Shown here one piece after another: positions 55,276 through 64,000 of a stretch of DNA of 64,000 bases. The position numbers were made by a program, and so were the translations under genes. Source of the DNA: Larix kaempferi (taxonomy: Eukaryota > Streptophyta > Pinopsida > Pinales > Pinaceae). The number at the start of each line of letters is the position of its first letter. Within the stretch, counting starts at the first letter, position 1. The stretch covers positions 10,051,001 to 10,115,000 of the forward strand of contig BSBM01000994.1 of NCBI GenBank assembly GCA_027924585.1, written 5' to 3'. Below the pieces are notes generated by a model. It saw nothing but the letters and a program-made list of their open reading frames with translations, was not told the DNA's origin and searched no databases.

Positions 55276-58200
55276 AACAATCCTTTTTCCCCATGGTATA
55301 TATATGTTCCCTCATACTCTTAAGACCATTGATTGTGTATTAATCTCCAAGTCTCCAAGTTTGACTCATGAACAATTCTCTCTTCACTATAAATGAATGG
55401 TAAGAACACTACACTCATAACATAATACAACCTTCAAAAAATTCTTTATATATGGAAAATGGTCAAAGGTCATCAAACCATTAGGCACCACTTCCTTCTA
55501 ATTTTGTAACAAAAATATTGATAGCTATGTCCTCATAAAGTATTGGTAGCTATGATCCCCTAGCAAAATAAATTCTTCGGCAAGTGATTTCCCATGGCCT
55601 TGAGTGCTACTTGCTTGTATCTTAAATCTTCATCTCCACCAATAGCCCCTTTTCACAGAAGTTATCTCCCTAAAGTGTTAAAGGAATTGGTACAACTCAT
55701 ATTATTTTAAAAATACAATTTGCAGGGTCATTTTTCTCTCTGCAAGTTAAGTTTCAAGAGAGTTTATTCTTTGGTTAGAAATATTAAGTAGCTGTATAGT
55801 GGAGTAATATCATCATGGACCTATTCTTATGGATACTCAACTCTCTTGTAGTCTTAACCTATACTTGGGAACAATGTTATGTTTGGTTATGCACAAAGTA
55901 TTGGAATGCATTGGACATATTTTCACTTTGATCACTCTCATACTTTTGAAGTACATCTTTGTGATTAAAAAAAAAAAGTCCACTTCATGCTTTCTAAGAT
56001 ATCCACTATGTAATTTAAGAGTTTTTTTAACATTGGATTTAACCCTACAAATATGAATGTTACTCCGCAATACATGTTCATAGAGTTAACCATTTGGCAT
56101 TGTTGGTTTGTGCGTAAATTATGGGGTGGATTGTTTAGTCAATCCATTGGCACAATGCCAATAGTTCGTTGAGTGCCTTTCATACTTGGCACGTGGTTTT
56201 GTGTCTTTATTATTTAGAGATACATGATTGGAAAGAGCTTGGACACATTATTTTTATATAGGTACATGTAGAGGGCACATCATGGATACATATGGATAAC
56301 TGATGCAATAGGATTGGGTTGTTTTATTTGCAAATTATAAACTATTTTGCAACTATATTGCTGACAAGTTGCGCATATTGTTTACTGTAACTTGCTTTAG
56401 AAAATGTGAGTCATAGTTGGTTGCTTTTTACCTTGCCACAAAATTGCGCAAGGTACTATAATGCCCATTTTGGTATCAAAGAAATTAATGACTTATAATT
56501 TATTATTTAACTATTCACGCTAATTATTTATTATTCTTTTACATGTTGGTCTCATCAATGCTTGTGCCATATTTATGCAATTTTGCATAAACATTGTCAT
56601 TCCGCATGATAAGGCCATTTTAATATGCTTTTTATGTTCTTATGATTATGTATTGTGGGATGCATCATACAATTATCTCTTCTAAATTTTAAAGGTTTTC
56701 CATATAATCATAATTCATTATTCTCAAAATTTTGTTCGTTGCAGAAGTATGTTCCATTTATAACCATCAGTTTAGGCAATATATGGTTAGTAGAATGATA
56801 TTGAATTTGCAAATCACTTAAATATAGATGTCTCAAACCTCTAAACTCACACATTGAATTTCCAACTTTGTTTTCTTTCAATACATTTTTTCTAACCCAT
56901 TTAATATATATGACTTGTCTTGAAAATGTTTAAAATACCTAAATAAATTAGTTGGGATTGTCAAAATTAAAATTTATAAGATTATTAAATTGAATTGAAA
57001 ATTTGAAAACTATGATTCTATATAAAATTACATATGTTATTGATGTCTGTAACGATAATTGCATTTTAATTACACATTTCACAAATCCCATTTGGATTAC
57101 TGTTGATAAAATATGACTTCATCAACAAATCCATATCATATTATCATGGTCTCCACTGTAATAAATGGAAAGAATCCATGGGTAACGTTGCATATGACTC
57201 CATTTTGATCATCATATATGGTAAATGCCACACTATATTTGCTCATTCACCATCAACTCATATCCTTTTTGAAACCACAACCATAAGGTTGTGGATGTTT
57301 AAGACACTAGATTTAACTTTTGGAGCATTTCTATTCATTGCCATATTATTAGTGCTTTGACTATCAACAATAATTATAAATATACAACAATTATCTATAA
57401 CGATGCATTTCATTTTGAAAATTGTCTTCCTCAACCAATCCTTCTTCCTTTTCCATATGGCGTTGGCTTGTAGGTGTAGTCATGCTTTTTTCATCATCAA
57501 ATTTTGGATTGATGGTTAATATTCATTGGAATGGTTTGTTTTGTACCATTGTGTTGTTAAATCTTTCCATAGGATATGGTAAGTGTAGGATAGGCATAAT
57601 ATATGGTAAGTGTAGGATATAGGTAAAAATAACTAGTTCATAATTTCATGAAAAAGAAAGAGCATATTAAGTTATCTTATTGGATTTCCTAATTTTTGAC
57701 AAAACTAAATGTATTACAATTTAATTACCTCATATTCTTATATCAAACCTTCAGTTCTTGCCATGATTTGCTGAGTGGAGGAAATCTTGATGGTCGAAGT
57801 GGCAAGCTATCTTAGACATCTAGGACAAATCTATCACTTTTGTATTAATCTTTAAATCATAAAAAGGGAAGACCAATATTTATCTTGGACTTTCATAATT
57901 CTTAAACTAGTTAATTTATTTATATGTTTTAATGTAATTATCATTTAGCTATATTTTTTGCACTTTCTTTTGTAGTCATATTAGTGCACACACATATTAA
58001 CTGCAATTGTATTATACTTTGTTTTACTTTCGTGTGAGAAGAAATATGCATTGTGGTATGAAATTGATACTAACATATACCATTGAATTTTTTTCATATC
58101 ACAACAATTAATGACCCCATACAAGATGCTCCAAACTATATTGATCCTGCTTTAGATATAGGAGAAGAAGAAGATGATGATGATTATGGAGATAATAATA

Positions 58201-58820
58201 TGAGGTTGATCAAGATGGTGAGGTTGATGATCATGATGAGGATCATGTCCAATGTCCATGATCTTGATGATGATGTTTGTAGTGCTAGCTATCTACTGAT
58301 GCTATGCATGAACATTCTACATTCTATATTATCTTTACATGTATTATTGTCAATATATAACTATGATATCTTTATCATTTTGACTTTTATATTTATATAT
58401 GGAGATCATACAACTTATTTCTTGTCATATTGGTATTTAAATCATATATATTTGACTTCTTTTTACTTTACTATGATGATATCCATGAAATGTTTTGATT
58501 TGTTGTTCATAGATTCGAATTTTAGTTGATTTGGTTAAATATAATGATATTATCAATATTTTTTTGTTACTTTACATATATTGGGAATTGTCAATTTTCT
58601 TTTGATGGAGAATTACTACATATGATGATATTACTACCTTTGGATGGACATTGTGAATTTCCCTTAAACTTTTTCAAAAATGTTATGCTATAAATTTGGA
58701 GTCTTAATCATATTTGAAAACTTTCATATAGCTCAATATTTAATCGAAATTAATAAAATGGATGCAAATCAATGAAAAATGATATATTTCACTATTAATA
58801 ATTGAAATTAATATTATTAA
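55276..58820. other. AT-rich stretch without recognised content
   Basis: About 3.5 kb. Frames such as 55829-56056, 57103-57360 and 58083-58529 have no recognisable motif; the last starts in an acidic GAT-repeat tract. A duplicated ATATGGTAAGTGTAGGATA occurs near 57575-57620. I see no element ends, RNA genes or promoter I would defend. Confidence 0.5.
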
Positions 58821-58826
58821 TTAACA

Positions 58827-58950
58827 GTGGACAAAAAATTGGACACAAAAAAAATTGATGCCAAATTGGATGACAAATGGGAGACAAAAATGGATGCAAG
58901 ATTAGACATAACATTAGATGAAAAAGTGGATGTCACACTAGATGAAAAAG
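58827..58950 (+). other. Lys/Asp repeat-coding fragment cut by F
   Basis: A frame opening with GTG codes degenerate repeats (KKLDTKKIDAKLDDK, then TLDEKVDVTLDEK). A TTAATTAACAG run just before could be a splice acceptor. It ends at the presumed F LTR start. No family recognised. Confidence 0.35.
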
Positions 58951-59452
58951 TGTTTAATATTGTAACTTCTAAGAATATTATATTTGTACTTTATTATTCC
59001 GGAGATGTTTCATCCCTCCGAGGTAATCCTATTGTGTATCCGAAGATGTTTATTCCTCCGATGGATTGTGGCAACCAGGGTTATTAGATCCACCATGTGG
59101 GGGTTAGCCTTGAGTTAATTTATTAGGGGTTATTAGACTCCCTTGGGAGAGGTCGGCCCCATAAGGGAAAAAGTCAGTCGGGAAACTAGTATAAGTAGAG
59201 GAGGGTGTTCCTCACTTATCTCATACTTCCATCACTCGGAAAGTAGCGCACTTGTGAGAGAGAGGTCTGCATAGGAGGTAGTGAAGGAGCTCTAGTCTTG
59301 GAGCACATCTTGTATTTTGGTTGATCATCTTATTGAGGAAAGCTTTGCTGGGTTTTCTACCCCATGAGGGTTTCCCAGGGTAAAATCTCTGTCTATCTTG
59401 TAATTGTGTTTCTTTTAGTGATATTTCTAGTCAAATTAGTTTAAACTTAACA
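58951..59452 (+). repeat. 5' LTR of F, about 502 bp
   Basis: Start TGTTTAATATTGTAACTTC was chosen by likeness to the Cop1 LTR start (TGTTGATGTATATGTAACTT). It ends CTTAACA before the primer site. U3 has two copies of the GGTTATTAGA...GGTCGGCC-like module (59080-59155). The left border is inferred, since the 3' LTR is not available. Confidence 0.7.
59190..59198 (+). promoter_or_regulatory. TATA box in the F LTR
   Basis: TATAAGTAG, at the same place relative to the U3 modules as TATAAATAG in Cop1 and E. Confidence 0.7.
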
Positions 59453-59468
59453 TGGTATCAGAGCTAGC
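59453..59468 (+). other. primer-binding site of F
   Basis: TGGTATCAGAGCTAGC directly after the LTR; perfect tRNA-Met site over 12 bases. Confidence 0.88.
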
Positions 59469-59821
59469 CTGAATAGAACATCTTTCAGAAAATATCTTTC
59501 TCTCGCTCTCCCAAAATTAGGGTTTCTACAAAAGTTAGTATTTTTGGATTCTGATTGCATGGCTGAATAGCCCTTCTCAAAATCAAAGTTTTGAGCCCTA
59601 GATCGAAGTTTTTGGTTGGGTATAACTCCAGGAAAGTCAAACCCTAGTTTGACCAAAAGTGCGATAAACGAAAAATTCTGTTGTAGATCCGGAAAGTGAA
59701 AAAGTTGGAGTTTCCATAAACAGAACACACCAGTGTTTCTAATTCAATCAAGCACATCTCCTGGTAATTGTTATTCTATCTCTTGAGAAACTTCAATCTC
59801 CTTGGACTCCCCCAAGAGAAG

Positions 59822-60934
59822 ATGGCTCCAAGCACTAAGCTTGAAGACAAGTTAGAAGGAATAGAGAATTTTCGGGCATGGAAATATAGAATTGGTCTCA
59901 TTCTTGAAGAGAATGACCTTGCCCAATATATCAAGGATGAGATTGTAGAACCTGGAGAAGATGAAGCCAAAGAGAAGTATAGGAAGGATTTGATTAGGGC
60001 AAAGAGAATCATTGTTGATTCTATTAAAGACCACTTGATTCCCCAAGTGGCATCCAGGAAGACTCCAAAGGAAATGTATGATTCCTTTTCCAGAATGTAT
60101 GAGGGAAGAAAAATCAATAGAAAGATGAATCTGAGAACTCAATTGAAGAGCACAAAGATGAACAGTGGAGAATCTATTCAAGACTATTTCTCAAGGATCT
60201 CCCAGCTCAAAGAACAACTAGATGCTATTGGAGATACCCTTGATGAAGATGAACTAGTTATGACTGCTCTAAATGGTCTCACTAGACCATGGGAGTCATT
60301 CATCCAAACCATGTGTGCCAGAAAAGAAAGCATGAAGTTTGATGTGGTATGGGAAGACTGCATCCAAGAAGAAGCTAGGGTTTCTAACAGAGAAGCTCTG
60401 CTCAAAGAAGATGACAAAGCCTTGGCTACACACACCAAGAGAAGGAGGAATCAATCTTACTTCAAGAAGGATAATCACAAGGAGTCTCAATCTCCACAAA
60501 TATTTCAGAAGAAAGGAAGAAGAAAATTCTCTTCTTTCCAATGTTTCAATTGTCATAAAGAAGGACACATTGCTAGATTTTGTCCCTCAAAGAAGAAGAA
60601 AAATCTTCACTATAAAATACATCAAGCACATCTTGCAGAAGATGAAAGTGAAGAAGAAGAAGAAGAGGAAGAAAGGCCTCACAAGAAAAGATCTAAAAGA
60701 GATAAGGAAGAAGAAGAAAGGCCCCTCCCCAAGAAAAGATCTAGAAGGAATGAAGAAGAAGATGTAGAAGAGTATGTTCTATTCTCTGCACTCTCAGGAT
60801 CTATAACACCTAGAGAAGATACGTGGCTTATTGATAGTGGTGCTTCAAAGCGCATGACTGGACAAAAGAAAACTCTTTCAAAATTGGAAGAGAAGACCTC
60901 TCCACAAAAGGTGTCATTAGGAGATGACTATTAA
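59822..60934 (+). pseudogene. gag: F gag and protease start
   Basis: Copia capsid/nucleocapsid protein. The start MAPSTKLEDKLEG at 59822 matches Cop1; an upstream in-frame ATG at 59768 adds 18 residues without counterpart. Motifs: NFRAWKYRIGLILEEN, the MYEGRKINRKMNLR region, PWESFIQTMCARK. A complete zinc knuckle CX2CX4HX4C (60542-60583, CFNCHKEGHIARFC) is followed by an acidic/basic low-complexity linker (about 60640-60770) and the protease active site LIDSGASKRM (Asp codon 60833-60835). The frame stops at TAA 60932-60934 and continues beyond it without a shift. Confidence 0.92.
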
Positions 60935-62440
60935 TATCCCATCAAGGGAATTGGTGAAGCAAGCTACAAGCTTGATTTTGGAACACCATTGAAAATGAAA
61001 GAGATATTATATGTCCCAGGATTGAAGAATAACTTACTCTCTATCTCAGCTCTAGATAAGAAAGGTTACAGGGTTGCATTCATAGATGGACAAGTACTCA
61101 TGTGGTCCAAATGAAAATCAATTAAGGATGCAATTGTTATTGGTGAAGAGGAAGGAGGTCTATACAAATTGAGAGGACATCTAGAAGCTGCCCTTGTTCA
61201 TGAAGCCACTAGTCCTAATGAACTATGGCATAGAAGGCTTGCTTATATTAACTACAAAGAACTACCTCATGTGAGTAAAGTTGTCACAAGACTACCATAT
61301 TTGAAGATTGATCATGATGGCACATGCGAGGGGTGTGCCAAAGGAAATAATATCAAGAACCCTTTTCCAAAGAGTGAAACAAAGACCAAGAATATTCTGG
61401 AATTAATTCATTCGGAAGTATGTGGACCAATGCCCTCCACATCCTTGAGTGGAGATGAATACTACCTTACATTTATTGATGACTACTCCAGAAAGACTTG
61501 GATTTACTTTCTAAAAGGGAAGAATGAAGTCTTTGGAAAGTTCAAGGAGTTCAAAGCCTTGATAGAAAACCTTTCAGAAAAGAAGATCAAAATACTCAGG
61601 ACAGATAATGGTGAAGAATATACTTCAAAAGACTTTGAAGATTTCTATAAGGAAGATGGAATCAAGAGGGAGCTAACCACTCCCTACAATCCTCAACAAA
61701 ATGGTGTTGCTGAAAGAAAGAATAGAACCATCATGGAAGCTGTAAAGACTATGATACATGACCAAGATCTACCCATGTATCTATGGGCTGAAGCAGCTAG
61801 GACAATAGTCTATGTACAAAATAGACTATCCCATAGTGCTCTTGAATTCAAGACTCCGGAAAAAGTGTTCACAGGAAAGAATCCTGAGGTAAGTCATCTC
61901 AAAATATTTGGATGTCCAGTCTACATTCACATTCCAAAATAAAAGAGAACCAAGTTGGATCCTTCTGGTAAGAAGGGAATATTTGTTGGATATTGTGAAT
62001 CATCCAAAGCTTTCAGAATTTACATCCCAGGCTTTCATCATATGGAAATAAGTAGAGATGTGACATTTGATGAAGAAGAAGCCCTCAAGAAATATAGGAA
62101 GTGCCAAATTGAAGAAATATATGAAGAAGATACATCTCCTAGAATCATAGAGGTTGTGCCCATCCCTGAAGATGCTGTACCAGAAGACCATGACATGTTA
62201 GAACCACAAGAACCCCCCATTACAAACTTATCTAGAAAAAGAAGGCCAACATGGGCTACTGACATTATTCAAGGAGCTGAAAGATATGGGGATCCTGAAG
62301 GCTCCACTAGAGAAAGGAAGAAACCAAAGCTAGTATCCAACTATGTGGCTTTGATGTGTGATCTTGTGGATCAAGAACCTACTAGCTATGAAGAGGCAGT
62401 TTATAAGAAAGAGTGGGTAGAAGCAATGACAGAAGAATAG
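60935..62440 (+). pseudogene. F protease end and integrase
   Basis: Same frame as gag, with stops at 61112-61114, 61940-61942 and 62438-62440. The integrase zinc domain reads WHRRLAYINYKEL...CEGCAKG, with the second His replaced by Tyr (61244-61246; Cop1 has LAHMHY). The catalytic core has the first acidic residue as Glu (HSEVCGP, codon 61415-61417, against HSDVCG in Cop1), the second Asp intact (TDNGEEY) and the last Glu intact (AERKNRT). After KIFGCPVYIH the C-terminal region continues as DPSGKKGIFVGYCESSKAFR. Confidence 0.92.
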
Positions 62441-63919
62441 CAATCAATAATGAAAAATGATGTTTGGGATATAGTTCCCAAACCAAAAGATAAAAGTGTG
62501 GTATCTTCCAAATGGATATTCAAAATAAAACATGCTACAGATGATAGCATTGAAAAATATAAGGCAAGATTTGTAGCCAGAGGATTCTCTCAGAAAGAGG
62601 GAATTGACTATGAAGAAACATTTGCACCAGTTGCTAGGTACACTTCCATTAGAACTATTATGGCACTTGCATCTATGATGAAATGGAAATTAAATTAGAT
62701 GGATGTTAAGAAAGCCTTCCTAAATGGTGTGATTGAAGAAGAAGTGTACATAGAACAACCACAAGGATTTGAGGTTAAAGACGGGAAAACACATGTATGC
62801 AAACTGAAAAAGGCTTTGTATGGATTAAAGCAAGCTCCCAGAGCTTGGTATGGAAGGATCGACAGTTTCTTGACAAGCATGGGCTTTACCAAGAGTAAAG
62901 TTGACCCTAATCTTTATCTCAAAGTTATGGATGATGAACCTGTTATATTATTGTTGTATGTAGATGATCTATTTTTGACTGGAAATGAGAAACAAATTAT
63001 CGAGTGCAAGAAGAAGCTCTCCTCAGAATTTGAGATGAAAGATCTCGGATTAATGCACTACTTCTTAGGTCTAGAAGTATGGCAAGAACCCAAAGGAATC
63101 TTTCTAAATCAAGGTAAGTATGCTATAGGGATTTTGAAAAGATTCGATATGTTGGAGTGTAAAGCCATGGCCACCCCCATGGACTCTAACTTAAAGTTAT
63201 TAGTTGATGACTCATCAGAGTTAGTAGATGTGACTCTATACAGACAGATCATTGGGTCATTAATGTATTTGACAAATACCAGACCAGACATATGCTTTGC
63301 TATAAATACCTTGATTCATTATCTAATGGAACCTAGAAGAGTTCACTTAATAGCTGCAAAGCATGTGATGAGGTATCTAAAGGGTACATTAGATTTTGGT
63401 CTATATTATCTTGGAAATCATGAATTCAGACTGCATGGTTACTCAGATTCTGATTGGGCAGGAAGTGTTTCAAACAAGAAGAGTACATCAGGTGGATTTT
63501 ATGGTCTTGGATTTGCCATGATCTCATGGTTCAACAAGAAACAGTCTAGTGTGGCTCTCAGTATAGCTAAAGCAGAATATATAGCTGCTTTCTCTGCTAG
63601 TTTTGAAGCAGTATGGCTTTGGAAACTATTATCAGGATTGTTTAACTTAGAGATGGATCCCACTGTGATCATGTGTGACAACCGGAGCTATATTAAGATG
63701 ACAGAAAATCCAGTGTTCCATGATAAGTCAAAACACATAGAGATCTGATATTTCTATATATGGGATATGGTGCAGAAAGGCATTATTACGCTTGAGTATG
63801 TGAGCACTGATGAACAAATTGCTGATATATTGACCAAACCTCTGTCTCGAGTAAAATTTGAGTATTTCTGAGACAAGCTTGGTGTAGTTCAAAAGGACCC
63901 TCCTCGAAAGGGGGAGTGA
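62441..63919 (+). pseudogene. F reverse transcriptase and RNase H
   Basis: Same frame, with stops at 62696-62698, 63746-63748 and 63869-63871, ending at TGA 63917-63919. RT landmarks: [54 protein letters not shown] and an intact YVDD (codons 62957-62968), so the polymerase box survives here while Cop1 has YVDN. RNase H landmarks: GYSDSDWAGS, KSTSGG, IAKAEY, MCDNRS and HIEI, then ADILTKPLSRVKFEYF. There are no frameshifts across the RT and RNase H. Confidence 0.93.
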
Positions 63920-64000
63920 TGTAGACAGTGATGATGAGATTGCCCGCATCGACAGTAAGGTCGATGATGAGGATACATGTATTAGTATGCTTAGGATATT

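Larger units (their letters stand above)
58951..64000 (+). mobile_element. Ty1/copia element F, 3' LTR outside the window
   Basis: 5' LTR (58951-59452), tRNA-Met primer site, leader, and a gag-pol frame to 63919. It belongs to the same family as Cop1 and E: the LTR start resembles the Cop1 LTR start, the LTR ends in TTAACA, the U3 module is shared, and the proteins align throughout. The sequence after 63919 does not match the 5' LTR, so it is best read as the start of a 3' untranslated region like that in Cop1 and E. Confidence 0.87.

Noticed and set aside
55829-58529. Possible small host genes in the AT-rich stretch
   Set aside because: Frames are short, AT-driven, without motifs, supported start context or splice structure that I can defend.
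63908-64000. Apparent polypurine tract and LTR start (AAGGGGGAG/TGATGTAG) at the end of F
   Set aside because: The following 84 bp do not match the 5' LTR of F, and relatives Cop1 and E have about 1.6 kb between RNase H and the 3' LTR. The 3' LTR is more likely beyond the window.

Overview
The window is plant nuclear DNA made almost entirely of nested LTR retrotransposons. I see no convincing host gene, rRNA, tRNA or CRISPR array. A plant origin follows from the element types: Ty1/copia polyproteins of Tork/Tnt1 style, Ty3/gypsy gag and retropepsin genes, primer-binding sites matching plant initiator tRNA-Met (TGGTATCAGAGC) or resembling tRNA-Asp (TGGCGYCGTTG), and a small TRIM-like element. 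Such dense nesting with partly decayed copies fits a large plant genome (a gymnosperm or another repeat-rich species). The species cannot be read from this sequence.

Layout, left half (1-21712, all minus strand): four insertions sit one inside another and only the right half of each is in view. Element G (gypsy, 1-5802, open gag frame, 4.49 kb LTR) inserted into the end LTR of copia Cop1 (5803-13089). Cop1 inserted into the gag of an Athila/Tat-like gypsy A (13090-17697). A inserted into the protease region of a related gypsy B (17698-21712). B inserted into the left-most visible unit of array C. The missing halves of G, A and B, the last 39 bp of Cop1, and the left part of array C should all lie left of the window.

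Middle (21713-48860, plus strand): array C is a head-to-tail series of short gypsy units coding only gag and protease, with five LTRs separating four visible internal units plus the tail of a fifth. Its third full unit was hit by array D (27925-44752, target duplication accat/accac), a tandem copia with three LTRs and two internal units. Both D units lack the integrase catalytic core but keep gag, protease, reverse transcriptase and RNase H. D's first unit was hit by a minus-strand copia E (31478-38550, target duplication tcaaa), a decayed relative of Cop1 with about 1.4 kb of mostly unexplained sequence inside.

Right part (48861-64000): a badly decayed minus-strand gypsy remnant (zinc knuckle and a probable RNase H), low-complexity GAT/GAC tracts, a 1,077 bp TRIM-like element with a perfect gttac duplication (54194-55270), about 3.5 kb of AT-rich sequence without recognisable content, and a plus-strand copia F (58951 to the window end). 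F keeps one gag-pol frame broken by seven stop codons and no frameshift.

LTR differences counted by eye agree with the nesting order: more than 10% among C LTRs, about 7-10% in D, about 3-3.5% in E and Cop1, and an undamaged gag in G.
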